Below the pieces are notes generated by a model. It did not search any database and was not told where the DNA came from. It saw only the letters and a program-made list of their open reading frames with translations. Below are positions 14,937 to 23,464 of a stretch of DNA of 32,304 nt, in pieces; positions within the stretch are counted from its first letter, which is position 1, and every line of letters begins with the position of its first letter. Origin of the DNA: Spirochaetales bacterium (GTDB lineage Bacteria; Spirochaetota; Spirochaetia; Treponematales; Treponemataceae); contig QKCE01000223.1 of NCBI GenBank assembly GCA_003245785.1, forward strand, positions 1-32,304. Direction: 5' to 3'. The position numbers and the translations under genes are program-made.

Positions 14937-16415
14937 ATGGACGTTTGGAAAGTACTGGTCGTGGACGCCGACGGGCAAACCCTGACCGACACGGTTCTCG
15001 CCCTGGCCCGCCTCGAATACCTCGGCCGCGCGGTCATCGTTTTCAAGGCATTCTCCGCCTCGGACGCCCGGGCTGTCGTTTCGGTCCACCCGGATATGGC
15101 GGCGACCTTCGTCGACCTTGGCCTGGAGGGCGAAGCGACCGGCCTCGACTTTATCAAGTGGCTGCGGCTGGACCTGGACAACTGGAGCGTACAGGTAGTG
15201 GCGCGCCTTTCCCGTCCCCTCGGGGAGGGCGACGAGGCGTTGGCCCAGGAATTCGAGATCGCCGATTTTCAGGAAAAGAAGGGGCTTTCCCCCGTCGGTA
15301 TCCGCCTGTCCGCCCTTTCGGCCCTTCGCGCCCATGAAGCCCTCAAGACCCTGTCGGAAAGGCACGGCGACCTCCGGCGGGTCATCGAGGCTTCGTCCCA
15401 CGTATTCCGTAACGTGGACGTCCCGGACTTCGAGCGGGAAACCCTGACCTGCCTCGGCTCGATCCTGCACGGCCCCGGGGGAACCGACCGCCGTTTCGGC
15501 CTTTTCGCCAGCCGTACCCCGGACGAAACCGTACCGCGAATCACCACCGCCACCGGGCGTTTCAGGCATCTCGAGGGCCAAAAACTCAACCAGCTCCTGG
15601 ACCCGGCGGCCTACGCCAAGGTCCTTTCCCACGACTACTCGAAGGGCGCCCTCTCCATCGGCAAGCTCCGGGTTTACGGCTTCCGCGTCCGGGACAGCTC
15701 CGAGGTATTCATCGTGCTCGAGGACAACGACGATTCCACGGAATGGAACCTGGATCTCCTCGAGGCGTTTACGATGAACCTCGCCGTGGCGGTCGACAAT
15801 TTCCGGCTCTTCAGCGGGATGGAAAACGCCCGGAACGACCTCGTGTTCGCCCTGGGGGAGATGGCGGAATCCCGGTCCGAGGAAACCTGGAACCACGTAA
15901 AGCGCGTGGCCGAGATCGTCCAGATCATCGCCCAGGGCCTGGGCATGGGGGAATTCGAGACCGAGCAGCTCCGCATGGCCGCCTCCCTCCACGACCTCGG
16001 GAAGCTCAGCATCAGCGAGGATATCCTGGCCAAGGAAGGGAAGCTCTCGGAAGAGGAATTCGAGGCCATGAAAAGCCACGCCAAGGTCGGGTTCGAGATG
16101 CTAAAAACCTCGAACCGGGGCCTGTTCCGCACCGCCGCGCAAATCGCCCTGGAACACCACGAGAACTGGGACGGTACCGGCTATCCCCGGGGGCTCAGGG
16201 GCGAGGAGATCAGCCTCTATTCCCGCATCGTGACCGTCGCCGACGTCTTCGACGCCCTGGGGAACCGCCGGGCCTACAAGAAGCCCTGGCAAACCCCCGA
16301 CATCCTCGAGTTCATGTACCGGGAAACCGGGCGCAAATTCGATCCCCGCGTCATGGACGTCTTTTTCGAGCGGGTAGACGAGCTGAGCGAGGTCCGTCAC
16401 CGCTTCCCCGATTGA
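14937..16415 (+). CDS. Receiver-DUF3369-HD-GYP protein, probable c-di-GMP phosphodiesterase
   Basis: This 492-residue cytoplasmic signalling protein has a receiver domain (about 1-125; VLVVDAD, Asp60 in TFVDLGLEG, Lys114), a middle DUF3369/GAF-like region (about 145-295), and a C-terminal HD-GYP domain (about 300-485). The last shows His320, the HD pair His352-Asp353 in LHDLGK, HHENWDGTGYP with His407-His408 and the GYP at 415-417, and Asp436 in VADVFD. HD-GYP enzymes hydrolyse cyclic-di-GMP through a metal centre, and all expected ligands appear present. The receiver suggests control by a sensor kinase elsewhere. It is divergent from nrdA. The start at 14937 leads straight into the receiver strand, and no ribosome site precedes it. 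Confidence 0.9.
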   Translation: MDVWKVLVVDADGQTLTDTVLALARLEYLGRAVIVFKAFSASDARAVVSVHPDMAATFVDLGLEGEATGLDFIKWLRLDLDNWSVQVVARLSRPLGEGDEALAQEFEIADFQEKKGLSPVGIRLSALSALRAHEALKTLSERHGDLRRVIEASSHVFRNVDVPDFERETLTCLGSILHGPGGTDRRFGLFASRTPDETVPRITTATGRFRHLEGQKLNQLLDPAAYAKVLSHDYSKGALSIGKLRVYGFRVRDSSEVFIVLEDNDDSTEWNLDLLEAFTMNLAVAVDNFRLFSGMENARNDLVFALGEMAESRSEETWNHVKRVAEIVQIIAQGLGMGEFETEQLRMAASLHDLGKLSISEDILAKEGKLSEEEFEAMKSHAKVGFEMLKTSNRGLFRTAAQIALEHHENWDGTGYPRGLRGEEISLYSRIVTVADVFDALGNRRAYKKPWQTPDILEFMYRETGRKFDPRVMDVFFERVDELSEVRHRFPD

Positions 16416-16569
16416 GGGCCCCCGTTTTTCAGGAGCCTTTTCGGCGGATTTTTCCGTTTTTTCCCGCGTTTTATAATTCATTTAAACGGCCCTTATACTC
16501 CCCTTAAGGTAGGAATCCCGTCCCCCGGGTACATTGAGAGTATCAAATCCTTTCGAAGGAGGTCAGAAA

Positions 16570-17025
16570 ATGACCAAAGAAAAGAAACTCATCGTGTTGG
16601 TATCCGTAATCGCCCTTGGCGGCGCCCTGGTGTGCGCCCCCGTATTCGCCGGCGGACGGACGATCTCAATGTCTTCGAGCGTCACCAGCTCGAACGCCGA
16701 CTACCTGCCCCAGGTCGTGCCCGCCCCCGAGGCGGCCAAGCAGTTCCTGATCGCCCACGGCGCGAGCCCTTCCACCATCTCGGATTCCCTCGCGGAGATG
16801 CCCATCGCCGACCGGAACAAGATCCGCGCGATCTATTCCTACACCGACACGGACACCCCGGATTACCGGGCGCAGCTTAACTCGATCGTGTACGCCGCCC
16901 TCCAGAAATACCTGGTCCCGGGATCCGTCGAGTCGGTGACCACCTCCATCGGGCCCTGCTCCTGGACCGTGTCCTATAACGGCCCGAGCATCTACGTCGA
17001 CGGCGCCGTCCCCACCTCGGACTGA
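16570..17025 (+). CDS. Small secreted protein of unknown function
   Basis: This 151-residue protein is not recognised. The start at 16570 was chosen because AAGGAGG ends 8 bases before it and the product opens with a clean signal peptide (about 1-28, cleavage after VFA). An in-frame upstream start at 16534 would spoil both. The mature part is about 123 residues, Ser/Thr-rich at first, then a helical region (PAPEAAKQFLIAHGAS, SDSLAEMPIADRNKIRAIYSY), and a beta-rich tail with a single Cys near residue 132 (GPCSWTVSY). TATAAT (16472-16477) and TATACT (16494-16499) are possible -10 boxes without good -35s. It converges with an OmpR-type regulator gene only 11 bases away. Confidence 0.65.
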   Translation: MTKEKKLIVLVSVIALGGALVCAPVFAGGRTISMSSSVTSSNADYLPQVVPAPEAAKQFLIAHGASPSTISDSLAEMPIADRNKIRAIYSYTDTDTPDYRAQLNSIVYAALQKYLVPGSVESVTTSIGPCSWTVSYNGPSIYVDGAVPTSD

Positions 17026-17036
17026 GCCGAACGCCC

Positions 17037-17750
<714 letters not shown>

Positions 17751-17824
17751 GGAAATATCCTCCGAACCCTATAACAAGAATGGTAATGGAGAGTATCCGG
17801 GAATCGGGGGAAAGGTTTTTGTTT

Positions 17825-19618
17825 TTACAGAGTAACGGCGCAGCGGTCCCTGTCCAGGGCGGCGTCCGCCTCGAACTCCGGGTCGGGGAGGGGCTCGCCC
17901 ACGTAATAACCCTGGGTGAAGTCGATGCCGAGTTCCCGAACGCGCTCGAAGACCCGACGTTCGTGGACGTGTTCCGCCACGGTGGAGACCCCGAGGGTTT
18001 TCGCGAAGTCGACGATAGTCTTGACCACGAGGCGGGCGTTCGCGTCGTCGGCGACCCGCCGGACGAGGGACGCGTCGATTTTCAGGAAGTCCGGCCGTAC
18101 CCGGAGCACGAAGTTGAAATTGGAATAGCCCGAACCGAAATCGTCGATCGCTATCCTGCAGCCCCTCTCGCGGACGGCGTCCAGGAACCGGAACACTTCC
18201 GGGGAATCCTCCATGCGGTCCGTTTCGAGAAGCTCGAAAATGAGGTTGCGCCCGAGGTCCGCCCGGTCGATCCAGTCGAGGAGGAAGGAGTGGGTATCGG
18301 CGTTGAGAATGTCGTCCAGGCTGAGGTTGACGGAAAAGTCGACTGGCGCCCCGCGGAACCGCTCGAAGGCCTTCGCGAAAATCTGCCGGGTAATGGCGGG
18401 GTAGAGCTTGGCCCTCCGGGAGATGGCGATGAAATCCACCGGGAGGGCGACCCCGTCGCCGTCTTTCATGCGGGCGAGGCATTCGTATTTCGTGACGGTT
18501 TCGGTCGCGTTCGAAAGGATGGGCTGGAAGTAGGGGACGAAGGAATCGGAGGCCAGGGCGTAGCGGATTCTCCCGAGGCTGTGCACGTTTTCCCGGTACC
18601 GTTCCGGCATGCCCATGCCGCGGTCGTAGAATTCGTAGGTCTCCCTGCTTTGCTTCGCGATGCGGAGGGCGATATCCGCCTCGGCGAAAAGGTTCCCGGT
18701 TCCCACGGCGATGCCCACCGAGACGGTGACCCTCACCGTGGAGTCCGCGAGGACGATCATGCGGTCCGCCTCCCGGCCGATTCGGCGGGCCAGGAGCTCG
18801 AGGAAGTCCCGCGCCCGGGAACCGGGGCAGAGGAAGGCGAACTCGTCGGCGTGGAGCTTGTAGAGCCGGGAGTTGGCGGTCCAGCGGGTGAGGGCGTTCA
18901 GCCGTTTGGCGATTTCCGCCAGGGCCAGGTCTCCCGCGGCGTCGCCGAACAGGTCGTTGATCTCCCTGAAATCGTCCACGTTAACGAGGAGAAGGGCGGC
19001 CTCTTCCGTTTCCTTCAGGTCTTCCTTGAGCTTCGTCCGGTTGGGAAGCCCCGTGAGCTCGTCCCGGGTATAACGCTGGGAAAGGCTCTTCTGGCTCAGT
19101 TCCATGCCGCGCTGGTAAAAACCGATCATGGACGTTATCAAGAGGAATGAAAGGATGATTACCCGAAAGTCGGTCTGGGTGTAAGGTAAATTCAGGAAAC
19201 CGAAGGCCCCGAGGGCCGCGATGGCGATGGTTCCGAGGAGGAAGGTCGCGCTGAGGATGGTTCCCCGCCTGAGTCCCTGGGTATAAAAGGCGCTGAGGGG
19301 GATTACGGGGAACCACATGACGGCGAGTCGGGATACGCCGCCGCCGGTTTCGAACCATAGAAAAAGGGCGATGCACCCGATTATCGGCACGAGGGATCCC
19401 CGTTCATGGTTTCCGGTACGGTGAATATAAATCCCGGCCGCGAGGAGGATGGCGGCGCACCCCCCCAAAGCGAATGCCGTGGGATATTGGCCTGTCGTAG
19501 CGGCGAGCATGCCGAATCCGAGGGCCAGGGACGCCCCCATGGCGTAGAGCCCCAGTATATAAGGATGCGCTTTTACGGGGTTAACCGGGCGCGTGGAGGA
19601 TAATGACCGCTTCGGCAT
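17825..19618 (-). CDS. Membrane GGDEF-EAL protein: degenerate GGDEF, likely active c-di-GMP phosphodiesterase
   Basis: This is a 597-residue protein. About six membrane segments (20-168) precede a GGDEF domain (about 183-335) whose signature reads HADEF (256-260), so cyclase activity is doubtful. The EAL domain (about 345-580) keeps its catalytic set: Glu379 (signature ECL instead of EAL), Asn431, Glu462, Asp492-Asp493 in IDDFGSGYS, Lys513 in LKID, Glu549 and QGY at 569-571. It probably hydrolyses c-di-GMP, with the GGDEF part possibly regulatory through GTP. The frame is open much further upstream, but 19618 is preferred: it is the first ATG after a good promoter and the upstream stretch is Arg/Pro-rich with non-coding character. 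It lacks a clear ribosome site. Confidence 0.88.
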   Translation of the reverse strand: MPKRSLSSTRPVNPVKAHPYILGLYAMGASLALGFGMLAATTGQYPTAFALGGCAAILLAAGIYIHRTGNHERGSLVPIIGCIALFLWFETGGGVSRLAVMWFPVIPLSAFYTQGLRRGTILSATFLLGTIAIAALGAFGFLNLPYTQTDFRVIILSFLLITSMIGFYQRGMELSQKSLSQRYTRDELTGLPNRTKLKEDLKETEEAALLLVNVDDFREINDLFGDAAGDLALAEIAKRLNALTRWTANSRLYKLHADEFAFLCPGSRARDFLELLARRIGREADRMIVLADSTVRVTVSVGIAVGTGNLFAEADIALRIAKQSRETYEFYDRGMGMPERYRENVHSLGRIRYALASDSFVPYFQPILSNATETVTKYECLARMKDGDGVALPVDFIAISRRAKLYPAITRQIFAKAFERFRGAPVDFSVNLSLDDILNADTHSFLLDWIDRADLGRNLIFELLETDRMEDSPEVFRFLDAVRERGCRIAIDDFGSGYSNFNFVLRVRPDFLKIDASLVRRVADDANARLVVKTIVDFAKTLGVSTVAEHVHERRVFERVRELGIDFTQGYYVGEPLPDPEFEADAALDRDRCAVTL

Positions 19619-19940
19619 TCTGATTGTCCAACTTTCTACACAGTACCGAATCGATCGAAATAAGAATCGGCCGTGTCCGACTATAACATGGAGAGTCGCC
19701 ACATACAAGTAATCGGCAAATTCGCGCGATTTCCGCGCAATATAATCGCGTTTTTTTGGGAGAGCTTTGACAGGTACCGCCTTAAGGGCCTCAATTGTCC
19801 CGTTTTTCGGGTCTTTTAAGGGAAAACGCCGCGGGTTACGGCGAAAATTGCGTCCCGGGCCGCGGGGATTCCTTCGGCAGGGTTTCCCGCGTCCCGGGCC
19901 GCGCGCGCGTTCCCTGCGGGTCGGCGCGCGCGTCACGGCG
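19619..19940. other. Gap between the GGDEF-EAL and chitinase genes
   Basis: This 322-base gap has no convincing gene. Its left part holds the promoter of the GGDEF-EAL gene. Its right part is downstream of the chitinase and contains a possible minus-strand terminator (CGCCG-N7-CGGCG at 19827-19843 followed by TTTT), a CCCG-TTTTT-CGGG hairpin near 19800, and a 15-base direct repeat GCGTCCCGGGCCGCG at 19850-19864 and 19889-19903. Confidence 0.5.
19680..19708 (-). promoter_or_regulatory. Promoter of the GGDEF-EAL gene
   Basis: On the minus strand TTGTAT (19703-19708) and TATAGT (19680-19685) are 17 bases apart, with TGT before the -10 giving an extended -10. Transcription from about 19673 gives a 55-base leader and supports the start codon at 19618. 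Confidence 0.65.
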
Positions 19941-22025
19941 TTACAGCTTTTGCCAAAGCGTGGGCGCCTCGGCGGGGTTCCAGTTGGTGGCGTAGGCAAC
20001 GTGGGTTACCAGGCATTTGTAGCTCGATCCCTGGTAGGTCACGACCTGTCCCGCGACGTAGGAGCCGTTCAGGACCCATTCGGTGCCGCCCGTATCCCCG
20101 CCGGTGGAGGCGAGGGTCGTGAAGCTTACGGAACTTCCCGCGGACTCGTTGCCCGCGGCGTCGACGGCGGTTACGCTTATGGCGTAGCTCGTGGCGGCGG
20201 TGAGTCCCGACAGGCTATGGGACGTCCCGGTTACCGTGGCGACAAGGCTGCCGTTCTTCTTGACGCGGTAGCCCGTCACTCCCACGTTGTCGGAGCTCGC
20301 GGTCCAGGATATCGTCGCCCCGGTTTGGCTCACGGAGCCCGCGGTCACGCTGCCCGGCGCGGTGGGCGCCTGGGTGTCGGCCGTGGTATTTCCGGTTCCG
20401 CCCTTGGTGACCGTATAGGTGAGGGTCCCCGAGGCGGTAGTGCCGAAGCGGTTCGTCAGGCGGCACTGATAGGCGTACGATCCGTTCGCCTTGCCCGAGA
20501 AGGCGACGGCGACCCGCTGGGCGGTCGGCGAGGCGTCGGTGAGGGCGCGGGAAGCGACCACGGCGCCGTTTTCGAGAAGCTCGAAGAGCGTTCCGTTGTT
20601 GCCCCACCACATATCCATCGTGATCGTATAGTCCGCCTCCCCGTTCCACTTGTTCTGCGAAAGGGAGGGAGTCCCCGGCACTCCCGTAGCGGGGCCGTCC
20701 GTCGGGACCGTGGACGCCGCGGTCTTTCCCGTCACGGCGGCGCCATAGGCGCTCGAGTTGCCCGCCGCGTCGTAGGCGGCGACGGAAATCGAGTAGGAGG
20801 TATCGGCGGAGAGGCCCGAGACCGTGGCCGAGGTGCCCGAGGCGGTCATGTACTGGCTTCCGTTCACCGCGATTTTATAGCCCGATACGCCGACGTTGTC
20901 GGTGCTGGCGGACCAGGATATCGCGAGGCTCGACGAGGTGGCGGACTTGACGGTAAGCCCCGAGGGTACGCTGGGCGCGGAGGTGTCGCCGGGGTTGACC
21001 GTGCCGCCTCCGGCCTTTTGGTAGATCGCCGAAAGGAGGGAGGTGCCGTCGTTCGTGTCGTGGCTGAGTTCCCAGATCATGATGCCCCCCGCGCGGTCCA
21101 TGGCGAGCTGGGTTTTCGCCTGGATCGTCGGGATTCCGTTGTAATAGTCGCCGTTATAGTAGTCGGTGTAGGGCACGACCGAGGGCGCCAGGGGCACGAG
21201 CTCGTCGTAGGCGCGCCAGCTCGGGCGGGCGTAGAACGGCACGCCGAGGTTAATTTTCGAGGAAGGCGCGCCCCGCTGGGTAAGCCAGTAGTCCAGCGCG
21301 GAGGTGGCGTAGCTCATGGGGGAGTGGCCGGCCCCGGCGTCGCCGTCGTAGGCCATCACGTTGAGGAAGTCCACGGCGTTTATGACCGCGGAGGTCACCG
21401 CGTTGGCGGTCCAGCCCTGGGCGACGACCGCGGCGGAAAGGAGCTTGCCCCGGGAATGCATGGCCTGGGAGAGCTCGGTCATGAGGGCCACGTAATTCGT
21501 CTCGGAGGAGGTGCCCGCGTCCGGGTATTCCCAGTCCATGTCCACGCCGTCGAGGCCGTACTGGTTTACCAGGGACACGAGGTTGTTCACGAGGTTCGTC
21601 CTGGCCGAGGGGCTGGCGGCGAGCTGTTCGAAGGTGCCGTCGAGCTCCGCCCCGTTGTAGGACCAGCCGCCCACGGCGAGGGAAACCTTCACGCCCTTGG
21701 CGTGGGCCTTGCTCACGATACTCTGGAGTTTCGAGGTGTTTTCCAGCGAAATGATGTTTCCCGCGGTATTGGGAATGGCGAAGGCGTAGATCACGTGGGT
21801 GAGCTTGTCGAACTGGATTTCGTCCGCGGTCCCGCGCCAGCTGGCCGAGTACCCGACGATTTTGAAGCCGCTCGAGAGCGAGATGGCGCGGGCCGGGGTA
21901 TCCCCGCTCCCGCCGCCACCCGAAAGGGCGTTCGAACACCCGGCGAACGCGAGGGCTACGGCGGCGCAAAGCGCCCCCGCGAGGGCGAAAAATTTGCCGC
22001 GACTGATTCTCTTTTTTTTGATCAT
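19941..22025 (-). CDS. GH18 chitinase lipoprotein with FN3 and chitin-binding modules
   Basis: This is a 694-residue exported enzyme. The start at 22025 has AAGGAG 7 bases upstream and begins a lipoprotein signal peptide with lipobox AFAGC (Cys30). The GH18 barrel (about 53-336) has the catalytic DGVDMDWE motif (Asp159-Glu166, proton donor Glu166) and the substrate-contact MAYD near 224-227. It is followed by FN3 domain 1 (about 347-437), an Ig-like ChiA-N-terminal-type domain (about 440-540, with KWNGEADY and MDMWWGNN), FN3 domain 2 (about 548-640) and a C-terminal CBM5/12 module (about 645-694, with the aromatic residues of the chitin-binding surface). It would hydrolyse chitin outside the inner membrane while lipid-anchored. 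No other chitin genes are adjacent. The 177-base gap upstream holds no recognised riboswitch. Confidence 0.93.
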   Translation of the reverse strand: MIKKKRISRGKFFALAGALCAAVALAFAGCSNALSGGGGSGDTPARAISLSSGFKIVGYSASWRGTADEIQFDKLTHVIYAFAIPNTAGNIISLENTSKLQSIVSKAHAKGVKVSLAVGGWSYNGAELDGTFEQLAASPSARTNLVNNLVSLVNQYGLDGVDMDWEYPDAGTSSETNYVALMTELSQAMHSRGKLLSAAVVAQGWTANAVTSAVINAVDFLNVMAYDGDAGAGHSPMSYATSALDYWLTQRGAPSSKINLGVPFYARPSWRAYDELVPLAPSVVPYTDYYNGDYYNGIPTIQAKTQLAMDRAGGIMIWELSHDTNDGTSLLSAIYQKAGGGTVNPGDTSAPSVPSGLTVKSATSSSLAISWSASTDNVGVSGYKIAVNGSQYMTASGTSATVSGLSADTSYSISVAAYDAAGNSSAYGAAVTGKTAASTVPTDGPATGVPGTPSLSQNKWNGEADYTITMDMWWGNNGTLFELLENGAVVASRALTDASPTAQRVAVAFSGKANGSYAYQCRLTNRFGTTASGTLTYTVTKGGTGNTTADTQAPTAPGSVTAGSVSQTGATISWTASSDNVGVTGYRVKKNGSLVATVTGTSHSLSGLTAATSYAISVTAVDAAGNESAGSSVSFTTLASTGGDTGGTEWVLNGSYVAGQVVTYQGSSYKCLVTHVAYATNWNPAEAPTLWQKL

Positions 22026-22202
22026 GTTTTTTCTCCTTGTTTTCGCCAATCCGGGATCGGCTTTTTGGGCGCAATGCCCTAAATGGGGAGGTTTGTAATC
22101 CCTTTGTACCATCCTTGCACGGGGAGGGCCTCAGGGCGAGCGTTTTTTTCGCCTGGGAGGTGGGGAAGTTTCGTTACGGTGTCGGGATTTCGGAAGTTTG
22201 GC

Positions 22203-23231
22203 TCAGATAGCGCCGGATTCCGCGTCTATCGCCCGGCCCTGGTCGGCGAGATCCTCGATTTCGCGGATCCAGAAGGCTTTGGACCCCCAGTCGGGGTTCC
22301 GGTCGCGGAAGAGGGCGTCGTCCCGCTGACGGGCCTGCCAGTCGAGAAAATAGATCATGCGCATGAACCGGAGGGGCTCCACGATGGCGAGTTCCGCCCG
22401 GTCGAAGTGGGTGAATTCCGTGTAGCCCTCGAGGAGGAGCTCCATCTCCCTCCCGGAATCCGCCAGATGCCCGGGCAAGAGGAGCCAGAGGTCCTGGATC
22501 GCGGGTCCGCTCATCATATCGTCGAAATCGATGAGGAGGAGGGAGCCGTCGCCGGTCTCGAGGATGTTTCCCCGGTGGCAGTCCCCGTGGATGCGGATGT
22601 ATTCGCCGCGTTCGAGCTCGGCTTCGGCGAAGCGCGAGGCGCAGGTCTCAAGGCAAGACCCGGTAATCTCCAGGAATTCCTCCCTCATGTCGCCCTGTAC
22701 GGCGCCGGAGGAAACGAGGGCCTCGCACCGTTCGACGAAAAGCGGCACGGGGGAGAGCACGGGCCGGCGGGTCGCCCGGGCCTTTCGGGAAACCCCGTGG
22801 AGTCGGCCTATGAGCGCGCCCGCCCGGAGATAGTCTACGTCGCCCCTCAGGTCGAAGGTTCGCCCCCCGCGGAAGGGGAAAAGGGCGAAGGGAATGCCGT
22901 CCGCGTCGCCGAGGGTGGCGCACCGGTCCCGTCCCGCGCCTGCTTCGGGGTATCCGCCTTTTACGGGTAGCGGCGCGACCACCGGCAGTTCCGCCGCGGC
23001 GCAATCCGCCAGGAACGCGTGCTCCTCGGCGATGGCCCCGGTATCCCACCGGCCCGGGCGGTAAAACTTCGCCACGTAGCGGTTTCCGTCCTCGTCCTTA
23101 AGGCCGTACACGCGGTTCACGTAACTGTTGTAGGGCACGACGACGGGTTCCAAAAAGACGCCGAGGGCGCTTTCGGCCGCGTCGAGCACCGCGTCGGGGG
23201 AAAGGGACATAAAACCGGCGGATGGATTCAT
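22203..23231 (-). CDS. srkA: SrkA/YihE-type stress-response protein kinase
   Basis: This 342-residue protein with the aminoglycoside-phosphotransferase kinase fold matches SrkA (YihE/RdoA). Marks are NSYVNRVYGLKDEDGNRYVAKFYRP (35-59) with ATP-binding Lys55, EEHAFL (69-74), the FPFRGGRTF segment (118-126), the catalytic loop HGDCHRGNIL with Asp217 and Asn222, and DFDDMMSGPAIQDLW (235-249) with the metal-binding Asp. In E. coli, SrkA is a Ser/Thr kinase that protects against stress-induced death downstream of Cpx. Length is close to the usual 328. It is divergent from the trp operon. The ATG has GAGG only two bases before it, and a TATGCT hexamer ends 6 bases before it, so the mRNA may be leaderless. 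An alternative start is Met8. Confidence 0.9.
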   Translation of the reverse strand: MNPSAGFMSLSPDAVLDAAESALGVFLEPVVVPYNSYVNRVYGLKDEDGNRYVAKFYRPGRWDTGAIAEEHAFLADCAAAELPVVAPLPVKGGYPEAGAGRDRCATLGDADGIPFALFPFRGGRTFDLRGDVDYLRAGALIGRLHGVSRKARATRRPVLSPVPLFVERCEALVSSGAVQGDMREEFLEITGSCLETCASRFAEAELERGEYIRIHGDCHRGNILETGDGSLLLIDFDDMMSGPAIQDLWLLLPGHLADSGREMELLLEGYTEFTHFDRAELAIVEPLRFMRMIYFLDWQARQRDDALFRDRNPDWGSKAFWIREIEDLADQGRAIDAESGAI

Positions 23232-23237
23232 GCCTCA

Positions 23238-23243
23238 AGCATA
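23238..23243 (-). promoter_or_regulatory. Possible -10 element of srkA
   Basis: On the minus strand TATGCT lies 6 bases before the srkA ATG. No -35 fits at 17 or 18 bases. If real, transcription would start at or next to the A of the start codon. Confidence 0.35.
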
Positions 23244-23275
23244 ACACAGATCGGGATTTTTTTTCCGCCCGCGAA

Positions 23276-23297
23276 ATGTTTCTATTGACAGTAACAT
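23276..23297. promoter_or_regulatory. Trp operator-like palindrome O1 (over -35)
   Basis: This 22-base element is an imperfect inverted repeat that matches the perfect palindrome O2 at 18 of 22 positions and lies exactly 44 bases upstream of it. It covers the TTGACA hexamer of the trp promoter, so a bound protein would compete with RNA polymerase. Confidence 0.7.
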
Positions 23298-23313
23298 CAA
23301 GGGATGCTATTCT
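23285..23313 (+). promoter_or_regulatory. trp operon promoter
   Basis: The -35 is the perfect consensus TTGACA (23285-23290), the spacer is 17 bases and the -10 is TATTCT (23308-23313), with TGC before it as an extended -10. Transcription should begin near 23320, at the left edge of the second palindrome. Confidence 0.9.
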
Positions 23314-23319
23314 CCTGAC

Positions 23320-23341
23320 ATGTTACTATTTGTAGTAACAT
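23320..23341. promoter_or_regulatory. Trp operator-like palindrome O2 (at +1)
   Basis: A perfect 22-base inverted repeat, ATGTTACTA-N4-TAGTAACAT, begins at the predicted transcription start. In RNA it could also form a 9-bp hairpin at the extreme 5' end. The E. coli TrpR core has a 6-base gap between its CTA and TAG elements and this has 4, so a different regulator is likely. Confidence 0.8.
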
Positions 23342-23464
23342 CGGGGAACCTTCCGGAAGGGCGCATCGCGACCGCGTAACGCAAGCGCGTTTCGCGCCGC
23401 GCGCAAGGCCTTCCTTCGAGCCCTCCCGGCGGCGCCGGGGGGCGACCAATTTCAGGAGAACGCC
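23342..23464 (+). promoter_or_regulatory. trp mRNA leader
   Basis: The leader from O2 to trpE contains CCTTCCGGAAGG (23349-23360) and a CCCGGC-GGC-GCCGGG hairpin (23425-23439) without a T-run. It has no TGG codons in any short frame, so ribosome-mediated attenuation by a Trp leader peptide is unlikely. No T-box features are visible. AGGAG lies 7 bases before the trpE ATG. Confidence 0.45.

Noticed and set aside
19767-22082. Long + strand frame opposite the chitinase gene
   Set aside because: It is a shadow of the GH18/FN3 gene: Gly/Arg/Val-rich with no recognisable domain.
22026-22202. Riboswitch upstream of the chitinase gene
   Set aside because: Fragments of the gap faintly recall a c-di-GMP aptamer, but its conserved core and paired stems could not be traced.
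23320-23341. TrpR operator of the E. coli type
   Set aside because: The spacing between the CTA and TAG elements is 4 rather than 6 bases, and the outer bases differ.
23342-23464. Trp leader-peptide attenuator
   Set aside because: No short frame with Trp codons and no hairpin followed by a T-run is present.
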